This document shows, in pieces, positions 7,709 through 16,777 of a stretch of 49,601 nt of DNA (position 1 is its first letter; each line of letters opens with the position of its first letter). This stretch comes from Fastidiosipila sp. GTDB lineage: Bacteria > Bacillota > Clostridia > Saccharofermentanales > DTU023. Both the position numbers and the translations under genes were made by a program. Under the pieces are notes generated by a model. It saw only the letters and a list, made by a program, of their open reading frames with translations. It searched no databases and was not told where the DNA came from. The stretch lies in contig DUQI01000048.1 in assembly GCA_012837885.1 (NCBI GenBank), positions 1-49,601 of the forward strand, read 5' to 3'.

Positions 7709-10516
7709 TTACGCTTTCTCAACCCGCACGGCGCACACTTTCAGCTCGGGAATCTTGCAAAACGGATCGTGCGCCGTATTCGTCAGCACATTTGCTCCCT
7801 CACTGTAGTGAAACGGCATGAAAATGACATCTTCGTCGATAATCTCCGTCACCCGGGCGTTCGACTCGATTTCGCCGCGCCGTGATGCGACGCGGATCCG
7901 GTCGCCGTTCAGGATACCGAGACGGCTGGCTAAAATCGGTGAGATTTCGACGTATGATTCGCCGGCCAGTTTTTCAATACCCTCGTTCAACTTGGTCATC
8001 GTTCTGGTGTGATAGTGGTACAGGTTTCGCCCGGTCGTCAGGATATACGGATAATCCTTCGACACGAGTTCCGCCGGATCCTTGCTATCGATCGGGGCGA
8101 GGAGGCCGATTCCTCGTGAAATCTTCTCTTTGTGCAGGTACTTCGTTCCCGGGTGTTCATCGTTCAGGCATGGCCACTGCAAACCATCGCCTTCAATCCG
8201 TTCGTACGAGATGCCGGCATAGCTCGGTACGAGCGTACGTATCTCATCCATAATCTCTCCCGGATGACGATAGTGTCTGTCGTAACCGAGGCGGCGCATC
8301 AATTCCATGAAAATCTGCCAATCGGCACGACTCGAGCCGATCGGTTCGACCGACTTTCTGACGCGCTGGACGCGGCGCTCTGTATTCGTAAACGTCCCGT
8401 CTTTTTCGGCAAAGGAACAAGCAGGCAGAACGACGTCGGCAAATTCCGCTGTCTCCGATAAGAAGAGATCCTGACAGACGAGGAAGTCGACCGATTTCAA
8501 GGCATGCTCGACGTGCGTCGAGTCGGGATCCGAGACGGCAGGATTCTCGCCGAAGACATAGAGGAATTTGATCGTCTTCGGAATGTCGGCCATGATCTCG
8601 GTCAGGGTGAGCCCGACTTTCGGCGAAAGCGGACGTTCCCATACTTTTTCAAATTTTTCAATGACCTCCGGCTTGTTAACTTTTTGATAACCGGGTAGAT
8701 CGGAGGGGAGACAGCCCATGTCGCAGGCGCCCTGCACGTTGTTTTGGCCTCTGAGCGGATTGATTCCCGCATTCTCTCGGCCGATATTACCCGTGATCAG
8801 GGCGAGGTTCGAAAGTGACATGACGCCGTGTGTGCCTGCCGTGTGCTGTGTGATACCCATCGCGTAATAGATACCGGCACCGTCTGCTTCGGCAAACATT
8901 CTCGCCGCTTTTCTGACCAGTTCAGGTGCGACACCAGTGATGTCTTCGACGGCTTCCGGCGTGTAGTTTTCGAGATGCGTTCTCAGATCTTCGAATTCAT
9001 CTTCGTCGCAACGGGCGGCGACCACTTCTTTATCCCACAGATCTTCCTCGATGATCACCTGGCACATCGCGTTGATCAAGGCGATATTCGCTCCCGGTGT
9101 GATCTGCATGTAGACATCGGCTTCTTCAGCCAGTTCGATCTTTCTCGGATCGGCCACGATCAAGGTGGCACCGGATCTTTTGGCGCGCTTGATCATCGAG
9201 CCGATGACCGGATGGTTTTCCGTCGTGTTCGACCCGATCACGAAGACGCAGTTATTATGTTTGACCTCAGCGATGCTGTTGGTCATGGCCCCTGAGCCGA
9301 GCGTGGTCGCCAGACCGGCGACAGTACTCGCGTGTCAGAGTCGTGCGCAGTGGTCGACGTTGTTCGTGCCGATCACCGCGCGTAGCATCTTCTGAAATAA
9401 ATAGTTATCCTCGTTCGTCGCCCTGGCCGAAGAAAAGCCGGCGATCGAATCAGGTCCGTAGGTATCCTTTGTCTCTCTCAGTTTCGATGCGACCAGGTTG
9501 AGTGCTTCCTCCCAGGACGCTTCTTCCAGTTTTCCATTCTTTCTGATCAACGGCGTTTTCAAGCGATCGGGATGCTGCACGAAGTTCCAGGAGAATCGCC
9601 CCTTGACGCAGAGCATACCGTCGTTCGGCTCGGCGCCCTGGACCGGTTCCACACCGACCAGTTTTCCGTCCTTTGTAATCAAATGCATCTGACAGCCGAC
9701 GCCGCAGTAACTGCAGGTCGTCCGCGTCTTCTTGGTACCGAACCAGCGGTCCGGTTGGCGTTTCGGCATCAGCGCACCGGTCGGACAGACAGCGACACAG
9801 TTGCCGCAGGAGACGCATCTCGAATGCTCGAGACCGACCCGGTTCGGCGTTCTGACGCGCGTCGCTTCACCTCTTCCTTCCAAGGTGATCGCGTCTGTAC
9901 ACTGCAGATCGGCACAAACACGGACACATTGGCCGCAGAGAATACATTTTTCCGGATCGTAATCGTAGAACGGATTCGTCTTATCTTTCGGTTCGATCTT
10001 GCGGCCGAAGTCTCGGTAGCTGCCGCGCACGACACCGTATTCATAACAGTAGTTTTGTAGCTTACAGTGGCCGGAATCCTTGCAGGTCAGACAGTCGTCC
10101 GGGTGATTCGAGAAGAGAAGATCGAGCATGACCTGTCTTGCCTGTCTTACCTTCGCGCTGTTCGTCTTGACCACCATGTCGGGCGCGACACGCGTCTCAC
10201 AGGAGGTGAGTAGTCGGTTCGATCCTTCTACCTCAACGACACAGAGACGGCAGGCACCGTCCGCCGGCAATCGCGGATCGTGGCAGAGTGTCGGAATATG
10301 AATGCGCAGCCGTCTGGCAAGTTCGAGAATCGTCTCACCGGCTTTAGCCTTGACCTGTTTACCGTTCAGTGTAAGATCGATCAGGGCCGGCTCGGTCGAC
10401 GGCAAAGCCACCGTCTGTTCCACTTGAGGCTTTTTCTCAACAGGTTCCGCCATGCGCTTTTTCAAGCGATCGGACAGTGCATTCAAGCCATTTGTCTTAT
10501 CTTGATTATTGCTCAT
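7709..10516 (-). CDS. fdhF2: Selenocysteine-containing formate dehydrogenase catalytic subunit (HylABC-associated type)
   Basis: A 935-residue protein read through an in-frame UGA at 9337-9335 (Sec394, in H-C-A-R-L-U-H). Domains in order: [2Fe-2S] ferredoxin (C78, C89, C92, C106); His-Cys [4Fe-4S] (H138, C142, C145, C151); two-cluster ferredoxin (C191/194/197/201 and C234/237/240/244); Mo/W-domain [4Fe-4S] (C268, C271, C275, C303); then the molybdopterin oxidoreductase body and the C-terminal cofactor-binding domain. Sec-H in A-R-L-U-H is the active site of formate dehydrogenases that interconvert formate and CO2. The N-terminal cluster chain suits electron exchange with the adjacent NuoE/F/G-like subunits. 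The ribosome and start region overlaps the hylA stop by four bases. The nearby tungstate importer suggests W rather than Mo, which is inference. Scoring the UGA as a stop would wrongly split this gene into two. Confidence 0.96.
9306..9337 (-). promoter_or_regulatory. Selenocysteine UGA codon with bacterial SECIS hairpin
   Basis: On the coding strand the UGA at 9337-9335 is followed after 12 bases by a perfect 6-bp stem GUCGCC (9322-9317) / GGCGAC (9311-9306) closing the loop GGUCU (9316-9312). The G-G-U loop and the stem position match the SelB-binding bSECIS of E. coli fdhF. Sequence on both sides of the UGA encodes conserved formate dehydrogenase, so the codon is read as selenocysteine. Confidence 0.95.
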
Positions 10517-11457
10517 TCCAGATCCTTAATACGGTCCAGGACATTGGTTAATTCAAGCGCCTCCGGCCAGGAGACCACCTTGAATTTTCGCCCTTTTTCC
10601 GTCTCGACTTTGACGTAGGGCTTTCTCAGGTCGCTTGCGTATTCTGCTTCGACTCTGAGCCTTCCGGTCAGACAGAGCGGACGCCCACCGGCCGGAGCGA
10701 GCGGTCGAATGACCGTCTCCGAACCGTCGTCCAGGACTTCATATTCACAGCCGTAGTCACACTGCTTGCAGATGACCTTCGTCGACTCGGCGTTGAAGGC
10801 ACGTACGCGCGTCTCTCTTAAACGGCGGTCGATCAAGGCACCGACAGGACAGGCGACGACGCAACGGCTACAGGACACACACGTTGACCCTTCGAGTGTC
10901 TCATCCATGTCGGCCGCGATCTTCGTCTCAAAGCCGCGACCGCTAAAGGATAAGACGGAGCGCTCTTCGACCACGGCACACGTGCGGACGCACTTGCCAC
11001 AGAGGATGCACTTGCTTTCATCACGCAGGATGTAAGGACTCGAAGTGTCCGTGAAGCGCGCTGTCGGCTGTCCGCGTCTGGCGCCGTCATGCTCTCTAAA
11101 CGTCACACCGTAGTCGTACGCGTACTGCTGCAGATAGCATTCACCGGCCTGCTGACAGGTCAGACAATCGTTCGGATGATTGTCGAGTAAAAGCTGCAAT
11201 AACTCACGCCGGATTTTTCTGATGTTCGGCGACACGGTCGAGACGACCATACCCTCGGCGACCTCCGTGTTACACGCGGTGCGGGGGCGCGGATCGCCTT
11301 CGATCTCGACGACGCAGAGCCTGCAGGCGCCGACGACTTCCAGATCCGGGTCGTAGCAGAGCGCCGGGATTTCGATACCGACCGTCTTGGCCGCCTCGAT
11401 GATCGAAGTGCCTGCTGGCACTTGTACCTTATTATTATCAATCGTCAAAGTAACCAC
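10513..11457 (-). CDS. hylA: Iron-sulfur electron-transfer subunit, NuoG N-terminus-like (HylA)
   Basis: A 314-residue multi-cluster protein: [2Fe-2S] (C34, C45, C48, C62), His-Cys [4Fe-4S] (H94, C98, C101, C107), two-cluster ferredoxin (C150/153/156/160 and C193/196/199/203) and a fifth site C230, C233, C237, C262. This is the same cluster order as residues 45-345 of the neighbouring formate dehydrogenase. It stops shortly after the W-P-E-A-L-E-L segment that matches W-E-E-A-L-N-L of the catalytic subunit, so it has the cofactor-domain FeS loop but no cofactor domain. Its likely role is to wire electrons between the flavin subunit HylB and the dehydrogenase. It lies 10 bases after hylB and overlaps fdhF2 by 4. 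The symbol follows the Clostridium acidurici hylCBA-fdhF2 arrangement. Confidence 0.82.
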   Translation of the reverse strand: MVTLTIDNNKVQVPAGTSIIEAAKTVGIEIPALCYDPDLEVVGACRLCVVEIEGDPRPRTACNTEVAEGMVVSTVSPNIRKIRRELLQLLLDNHPNDCLTCQQAGECYLQQYAYDYGVTFREHDGARRGQPTARFTDTSSPYILRDESKCILCGKCVRTCAVVEERSVLSFSGRGFETKIAADMDETLEGSTCVSCSRCVVACPVGALIDRRLRETRVRAFNAESTKVICKQCDYGCEYEVLDDGSETVIRPLAPAGGRPLCLTGRLRVEAEYASDLRKPYVKVETEKGRKFKVVSWPEALELTNVLDRIKDLE

Positions 11458-11467
11458 GAAAAGCCTC

Positions 11468-13345
11468 CTACTTGCGGATGACGGCGTTCACGGGACAGAC
11501 TTCCTGACAGTTGCCGCACTTGATGCAGGCGTCGCGGTCGATCACGTGGCGCTCTTTCACCTTGCCCGAGATGCAGTTGACGGGACAGTTTCTGGCGCAT
11601 TTTGTACAGCCAATACAGGCCTCCGTGATAAAGAAACTGATCAGGGAGGTGCAGACACCGGCCGGACACGATTTCTTTTCAATATGCGCTTCGTACTCGT
11701 CTCTAAAGGTCGCCAGAGTCGATAGGACGGGATTTGCCGCCGTCTGTCCCAGAGCGCAGAGCGAGGCGAGCTGTGCCGTCATCGCGAGGCTCTCGAGTTT
11801 CGCAATGTCGCCTTTTTCACCTTTGCCGTCGCAGATTTTTTCCAGTAGTTCGAGCATCCGCTTGGTGCCTTCACGACACGGCGTACATTTGCCGCACGAC
11901 TCGTCGGTGATGAAGTCCATGTAGAATCTGGCGACGTCGACCATACAGTTGTCTTCGTCCATCACGATCATGCCGCCGGACCCCATCATCGAGCCGATCG
12001 CCTTCAGGCTATCGAAATCGATCGGGGTGTCGAGTTTATCGGCACCGATACAGCCGCCGGACGGACCGCCCGTCTGTACAGCTTTGAACGCTTTATCGTT
12101 CGGGATGCCGCCGCCGATGTCGTAGACGACCTGACGCAGCGTCGTGCCCATCGGCACTTCGACGAGCCCGATATTCTTGATTTTGCCACCCAGCGCAAAT
12201 ACTTTCGTGCCGGGGGAGTTTTCGGTGCCCACCTGACGGAAGGATTCGGCGCCTTCCAGCAAAATGACCGGGATATTGGCGTACGTCTCGACGTTGTTGA
12301 TCAAGGTCGGTTTGCCCCATAGTCCGGCATTGGCAGGGAACGGCGGTTTATTTCGCGGCATGCCGCGATGCCCCTCGATCGAGGCGATCAGAGCTGTCTC
12401 TTCACCGCAGACAAACGCGCCTGCGCCGAGTCTCAGTTCCAGATTGAAGTTGAATCCACTACCCAGAATATCGTCTCCGAGTAGTCCCTTTTCTTTCGCC
12501 TGTTCGATCGCGATCTCAAGCCTCTGCACGGCGATCGGGTATTCAGCGCGGATGTAGATGAACCCTTGATGCGCACCGATCGCGTATCCGGCGATGATCA
12601 TGGCTTCGATCACGGTATGCGGATCGCCCTCCAGAATACTTCTGTCCATAAAAGCGCCGGGATCGCCTTCGTCCGCGTTACACACGACGTATTTGGTGGC
12701 CCCTTCAGCCTGTTTCGTGAACATCCATTTTCTGCCGGTCGGGAAACCACCGCCGCCGAGACCTCTCAGTCCGGCCGCCGTCACCGTTTCAATCACCTCG
12801 TCCGGGGTCATCGAGAAAAGCACTTTGTCGAGCGCGCGATAACCGTCGTGAGCGATGTATTCTTCAATCCGCTCCGGATCGATATGTCCGCAGTTTCTGA
12901 GTGCGATGCGTCGTTGATGCAGAGTGAACGGGACTTCGGAGTAGGCGAGAATCGCCTCTTCGCTCAGTGCGTCAGGATAGATCAAAGATTTGACCGGCTC
13001 CTCACCGATTAAATGTTCATTGAAGATCTTATCGGCATCGTCGACCTCGATGTGACTATAAAAAGTCCCACCGGGGTGGACGATGACGACCGGACCTGCT
13101 TCACATAGACCGAAGCATCCGGTGCGGACGACCTCGATCTCGTCTTGCTTGCCGGCATCGGCGATCAGGGTTTCAAACCGTTCCTGGATCTTATCGGAGC
13201 GAGACGACGTACAGCCGGTACCGCGGCAGACAATGACCGCTTTTTTGAAATGGCCGTCCGGATTATCGCCCGGCAGACCGCGCAGGTTCATCAGCTCTAC
13301 CGTCTGATCGGCGATCGTCTTAATATCATCACGCGTCATTCTCAT
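11468..13345 (-). CDS. hylB: NADH/flavin subunit, NuoF-like with extra ferredoxin domains (HylB)
   Basis: A 625-residue NuoF/HydB/HylB-type protein. The N-terminal thioredoxin-like [2Fe-2S] domain has C40, C45, C77, C81. The FMN/NAD-binding core includes G-L-R-G-L-G-G-G-G-F-P-T-G-R-K-W and a G-G-xx-x-N-E/D-x region, followed by an SLBB segment and the NuoF [4Fe-4S] motif S-C-G-K-C-T-P-C-R-E-G. Two more [4Fe-4S] clusters lie at the C-terminus (C-I-G-C-T-K-C from 577 and C-I-K-C-G-N-C from 607). In electron-bifurcating hydrogenases and formate dehydrogenases this flavin subunit is thought to be where NAD(H) and ferredoxin electrons meet. It overlaps hylC by four bases, which indicates translational coupling. 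No hydrogenase gene is present, which favours assignment to the formate dehydrogenase complex. Confidence 0.92.
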   Translation of the reverse strand: MRMTRDDIKTIADQTVELMNLRGLPGDNPDGHFKKAVIVCRGTGCTSSRSDKIQERFETLIADAGKQDEIEVVRTGCFGLCEAGPVVIVHPGGTFYSHIEVDDADKIFNEHLIGEEPVKSLIYPDALSEEAILAYSEVPFTLHQRRIALRNCGHIDPERIEEYIAHDGYRALDKVLFSMTPDEVIETVTAAGLRGLGGGGFPTGRKWMFTKQAEGATKYVVCNADEGDPGAFMDRSILEGDPHTVIEAMIIAGYAIGAHQGFIYIRAEYPIAVQRLEIAIEQAKEKGLLGDDILGSGFNFNLELRLGAGAFVCGEETALIASIEGHRGMPRNKPPFPANAGLWGKPTLINNVETYANIPVILLEGAESFRQVGTENSPGTKVFALGGKIKNIGLVEVPMGTTLRQVVYDIGGGIPNDKAFKAVQTGGPSGGCIGADKLDTPIDFDSLKAIGSMMGSGGMIVMDEDNCMVDVARFYMDFITDESCGKCTPCREGTKRMLELLEKICDGKGEKGDIAKLESLAMTAQLASLCALGQTAANPVLSTLATFRDEYEAHIEKKSCPAGVCTSLISFFITEACIGCTKCARNCPVNCISGKVKERHVIDRDACIKCGNCQEVCPVNAVIRK

Positions 13346-13869
13346 GCTTCAACCTCCAACTTCTCAGTCATCGCCTGATATTCATCTTTCAACAATGAGA
13401 GCAGTTTTCGCATATCGTCGCGGGAAAGACGCCCGTGCACGTCCTGGTTGGTCGTCACGACGGGAGCCAGGCCGCAGGCGCCGACACAGCGGGTCGCCGT
13501 CAGCGTGAAGTTTCCGTCCGGTGTCGTCTGCCCCGGTTTGATGCCGAGCGCATTTTCGATATCTTCGATCAGGCGGGCAGACCCTTTGACGTAGCAGGCA
13601 GTGCCGAGACAGACACCGATTTCGCAGCGTCCGGTCGGTTCCAGCGTAAAACGTGCATAAAACGTGATCACGCCATAGATCATGGAGACCGGGATATCGA
13701 GCGTCTCCGAGATCATCTCCTGTACATAAGGCGGGATGTAGCCAAACCGCGTCTGGGCGTCATGCAACGCTTGCATCAAGACGCCTCGGCCGCCTTTCAA
13801 GCGGTCGAGATCGCCCTGAAACGCCTGCAGCGCTTCCTTGTGTTCTTTCGGATTGAATGTAACTGCCAT
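13342..13869 (-). CDS. hylC: [2Fe-2S] thioredoxin-like subunit, NuoE-like (HylC)
   Basis: A 175-residue NuoE-family protein with the four cluster ligands C87, C92 (G-V-C-L-G-T-A-C) and C128, C132 (R-C-V-G-A-C-G) and the helical N-terminus typical of NuoE/HydC. It is the partner of the NuoF-like flavoprotein and passes electrons between its [2Fe-2S] cluster and FMN. It is the first gene of the six-gene minus-strand operon that runs to the MobA-FdhD fusion, and overlaps hylB by four bases. AAGGAGA lies just upstream of the start codon in the message. Confidence 0.93.
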   Translation of the reverse strand: MAVTFNPKEHKEALQAFQGDLDRLKGGRGVLMQALHDAQTRFGYIPPYVQEMISETLDIPVSMIYGVITFYARFTLEPTGRCEIGVCLGTACYVKGSARLIEDIENALGIKPGQTTPDGNFTLTATRCVGACGLAPVVTTNQDVHGRLSRDDMRKLLSLLKDEYQAMTEKLEVEA

Positions 13870-13888
13870 CTTGTCGCAGATCTCCTTA

Positions 13889-13976
13889 TTTTTGTTCTGG
13901 GCATTTCTATATTATCACTATATAAGGGAATGACCGGCAAGCCTAGCCGTAAGCCGACGCCGGTCGCCCAGTCATT
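13889..13976 (-). promoter_or_regulatory. Promoter region of the hyl-fdh operon with a large inverted repeat
   Basis: On the minus strand GATAAT near 13910, within TAGTGATAATATAG, makes a fair -10, with TTGCCG about 18 bases upstream as a possible -35. The -35 lies in an inverted repeat: GACCGGC at 13932-13938 pairs with GCCGGTC at 13959-13965, and AATGAC at 13929-13934 can alternatively pair with GTCATT at 13971-13976. The two pairings share bases 13932-13934 and exclude each other. It could be an operator for a metal- or formate-responsive regulator, or a folded leader read on the + strand toward tupA. Its function is unknown. Confidence 0.4.
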
Positions 13977-14112
13977 TGTTCTAATTCTAGCGTTGCTTCA
14001 TGATAAATCCTCTATAAAAAACACCAAAAAGAAAACACGTGGGTCGGCAGGTGAAGCCGTCAGATGATGGCTGATGCCAGAGCATCGATATAGCCGGAGC
14101 ATGCGACGAACG

Positions 14113-14130
14113 TGCTAGAATAGGATCGGG
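14113..14130 (+). promoter_or_regulatory. Probable extended -10 promoter of tupABC
   Basis: TGCTAGAAT (TAGAAT at 14116-14121) is an extended -10 sequence 77 bases before the tupA start; no clear -35 is seen. A similar TGCTAAAAT precedes the 8-oxoguanine deaminase gene at 31215-31223. The leader to tupA would be about 70 bases. Confidence 0.4.
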
Positions 14131-14197
14131 AAGTAAAGTAATGCACCATGGATCGGCGGTATCGATTGTACCGTCAGTTCAAACGAAGGAGGTAATC

Positions 14198-15151
14198 ATG
14201 AAAAAGAAAGTCGTATCTGTTCTGCTCAGTTTGATCTTGCTCGTCAGTCTGCTTGCCGCATGTCAGGTCGAGCTGCCTGAATCGCCGGCGACCGTTCCTG
14301 CCGAAACAACTGAATCGTCCGCGACCGAGACCGAGTTGCCGCCGACGGACGCAGCGACAGAAGCGCCGACGGAAGCTCCGACCTCGGATGCAAACGCCAA
14401 ATCGATTATTTTGTCGACCACGACGAGTACGGAAGACAGCGGATTGTTGAATGCGATTCTGCCTGATTTCACGGAAAAGACAGGTATTGAAGTGAAGGTC
14501 GTCGCCGTCGGCACCGGTGCCGCGTTGAAGAACGGGGAAGAAGGCAATGCCGATGTCGTCCTCGTCCATGCCAAAGAAGCGGAAGAGAAGTTTGTCGAAG
14601 ACGGATTTGGCGTCGAGCGTTTCGATGTCATGTATAACGACTTCGTCCTGCTCGGACCTGAAAGTGATCCGGCCGGAGTAAAAGCGAACAGCGACAAGAG
14701 TACGGCCGCTGCCCTGGCCAGAATCGCCAAGGCCGAAGAAACCCCGTTTATCTCGCGCGGCGATGACTCGGGAACACATAAGAAAGAGCTCGCGATTTGG
14801 CAGGAAGCCAAAGTAGAACCGAAAGGTGATTGGTATGTCGAAGCCGGTCAGGGGATGGGCGCGGTGCTCACAATGGCTGACGAGCAGCAGGCATACACCT
14901 TGAGCGATCGTGCCACTTACCTTTCTCGTCCTGAACTCGAGTTGGAGATCGTGCTGGAAGGTGACGAAGCGTTGATGAACCAGTACGGCGTGATCGCGGT
15001 GAATCCGGAGGTCTCGGACCAGATCAATGCCGAAGGCGCTGCCGCATTCGTCGAGTGGATTCTCTCACCCGAGACCCAGAAAATGATCAACGAATACGGA
15101 GTAGAAGAGTTCGGTCAGCCGCTCTTTTTCGCAAACGCCAAGGACGACTGA
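14198..15151 (+). CDS. tupA: Tungstate-binding lipoprotein of an ABC importer
   Basis: A 317-residue extracytoplasmic binding protein. A signal peptide ends in the lipobox S-L-L-A-A-C with lipidated C22, followed by a Thr/Glu/Ala/Pro-rich linker to about residue 66. The mature domain begins S-T-T-T-S-T-E-D-S-G-L-L (73-84), the oxyanion-binding signature of TupA/WtpA-like tungstate binders. R-G-D-D-S-G-T-H further on is the second conserved ligand loop. The start is ATG 14198, behind AAGGAGG at 14186-14192; an upstream in-frame codon at 14141 would misplace the signal peptide. The TupA family prefers tungstate over molybdate, which fits supply of a W-dependent formate dehydrogenase. First gene of tupABC, divergent from the hyl operon. 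Confidence 0.92.
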   Translation: MKKKVVSVLLSLILLVSLLAACQVELPESPATVPAETTESSATETELPPTDAATEAPTEAPTSDANAKSIILSTTTSTEDSGLLNAILPDFTEKTGIEVKVVAVGTGAALKNGEEGNADVVLVHAKEAEEKFVEDGFGVERFDVMYNDFVLLGPESDPAGVKANSDKSTAAALARIAKAEETPFISRGDDSGTHKKELAIWQEAKVEPKGDWYVEAGQGMGAVLTMADEQQAYTLSDRATYLSRPELELEIVLEGDEALMNQYGVIAVNPEVSDQINAEGAAAFVEWILSPETQKMINEYGVEEFGQPLFFANAKDD

Positions 15152-15166
15152 TCGTAAAATCATCCC

Positions 15167-15874
15167 GTGAAGACGATTGTCGAAGGTATCAATGAAGCGT
15201 TTCGCCTGATCGGTGCACTCGATCCGGAAGTCTTGGAGATCGTGTTTAGAAGTCTCGTCGTGTCATTCACGGCGGTCTTCTTCTCATCCTTGATCGGACT
15301 TCCGATCGCTGCCAGATTCGGTCAGGCGCGCTTCAGGGGACAGCGTGCCATCGAGTTGATTCTCTTCAACTTGATGAGCATGCCGACCGTCGTCATCGGG
15401 CTCGTCATCATGTTATTGCTGTCGAGGCGTGGTCCGTTCGGATCCTTCGGCCTCATCTATACGACCGAAGCGATGATCATCGCGCAGTTTATTCTCACCT
15501 TGCCGATCGTGATCGGCCTCGCCTACGACCAGTTGAAACAAAACGGCGCACGCGTCCTTGAGCTGGCCACGACACTCGGCGCCGGTAAAGGACGAAAGAC
15601 CCTGCTGTTATTAAGAGAGTTCACGCCGGCGCTGGCGATCTGTTCGATCACGGCCTTTTCGCGGGCCATCGCCGAAGTCGGCGCCGTGATGATCGTCGGC
15701 GGCAATATCCGGCATCATACGCGTGTCCTGACGACCGCAATCGCCCTGAATAATTCGATGGGTGAGTACGGGATGGCGATCGCGCTCGGCCTCATCCTGA
15801 TCGTCCTAGCGTTTATCGTCAACAGCTTGATCTATCTGCTTTCGGGGAAACACCGTGAACATCGACGTACGTAA
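15167..15874 (+). CDS. tupB: Tungstate ABC importer permease
   Basis: A 235-residue integral membrane protein with about five to six hydrophobic segments. The E-L-A-T-T-L-G-A-G-K-G stretch in the last third is the E-A-A-x-x-x-G coupling loop that contacts the ATPase. It begins with GTG, 15 bases after the tupA stop, and lacks a strong ribosome site, so it probably depends on coupled translation. It overlaps tupC by 20 bases. Family and position give the tungstate assignment. Confidence 0.9.
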   Translation: MKTIVEGINEAFRLIGALDPEVLEIVFRSLVVSFTAVFFSSLIGLPIAARFGQARFRGQRAIELILFNLMSMPTVVIGLVIMLLLSRRGPFGSFGLIYTTEAMIIAQFILTLPIVIGLAYDQLKQNGARVLELATTLGAGKGRKTLLLLREFTPALAICSITAFSRAIAEVGAVMIVGGNIRHHTRVLTTAIALNNSMGEYGMAIALGLILIVLAFIVNSLIYLLSGKHREHRRT

Positions 15875-16514
15875 TTTTACCAGGCGTTTTGCCGACCGCG
15901 TCGTCGTCGACATCGCTTCGCTTCACATTGCAAGCGGTTCGATCGTCGGGCTTTCCGGTGATAACGGAAGTGGTAAGACGACACTATTGAGAGCTTTGGC
16001 CGGTCTCGACGAAAACTACCAAGGTGAGGTGCTTTATGACGGTCGCCCGTATAGCAAGCGGCTCGCCGGCAGCATCGTCTACGTGCATCAACAGCCGGTG
16101 ATGTTGAGGCGCACTGTATACGCCAATCTCGAATATCCACTGAAACTGCAGTCGCTCGATCCTGCCGTCAGTCGGGCGAAGATCGAGGCGATGCTCGATC
16201 GTTTTGAGCTTCGATCGTTTCAGGATCAACGAGCGACGAGGCTATCAGGCGGGGAGACACAGAAGTTGGCGCTCGCCCGCGCCCTGCTTCGAAAACCGAA
16301 GGTCATATTACTCGACGAGCCGACCGCCTCACTCGACGGCCGCGCCGTCGACGATGTACTCGATATCCTGCTCGATTATCAGAGAGCGGAAGGCGCAACG
16401 ATTATTCTGGTCAGCCACGGAGAAAAAGACATCCGCCGAGTTGCCCGGCGGATCATCACCTTGGACCGCGGTTCGATCGCTTCAGATATAGAAATCGCTT
16501 CCCAGCGACTTTGA
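15855..16514 (+). CDS. tupC: Tungstate ABC importer ATP-binding protein
   Basis: A 219-residue ABC ATPase with Walker A G-D-N-G-S-G-K-T-T (35-43), signature L-S-G-G-E-T-Q-K, Walker B V-I-L-L-D-E-P-T-A-S-L-D and the switch histidine in L-V-S-H-G. It energises the TupB permease. It begins with GTG inside the end of tupB. It has no C-terminal molybdate-sensing TOBE extension of the ModC type, which agrees with a Tup rather than Mod system. Confidence 0.92.
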   Translation: MNIDVRNFTRRFADRVVVDIASLHIASGSIVGLSGDNGSGKTTLLRALAGLDENYQGEVLYDGRPYSKRLAGSIVYVHQQPVMLRRTVYANLEYPLKLQSLDPAVSRAKIEAMLDRFELRSFQDQRATRLSGGETQKLALARALLRKPKVILLDEPTASLDGRAVDDVLDILLDYQRAEGATIILVSHGEKDIRRVARRIITLDRGSIASDIEIASQRL

Positions 16515-16563
16515 AATCTAACTGAATCTACCCGATAAGTGCTGATATAGGGCATTCTTGTGA

Positions 16564-16596
16564 GCTTTGCCAATGTCTTTGGCGAGGCCTTTGTTA
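16564..16596 (+). terminator. Probable terminator of tupABC
   Basis: A 10-bp stem with some G-U pairs (16564-16573 with 16579-16588, core GCCAA/TTGGC) is followed by CTTTGTTATAT, about 50 bases after the tupC stop. The T-run is interrupted, so strength is uncertain. TTATATAATGATAATG immediately after may serve as a -10 region for the following gene. Confidence 0.5.
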
Positions 16597-16777
16597 TATA
16601 ATGATAATGCAATCTTCTGCATTGGTATCGATAATAAATAAGTGCCTATCCGTATTTCCACGGTTTATGAAGAAACAGATCGGTCGGGAAGTGTTGACAT
16701 CCTATGACACCGATCTAGACGAGCATGAAAGGACGAGACATTGATTTTTAAAAAACATACATACTCAGGTGATATAA

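Noticed and set aside
13929-13976. Molybdenum-cofactor (Moco) riboswitch
   Set aside because: The location invites it, but the pairing pattern and conserved loops of the Moco RNA could not be recognised, and the repeat appears to overlap the promoter. It is kept only as an unidentified inverted repeat.
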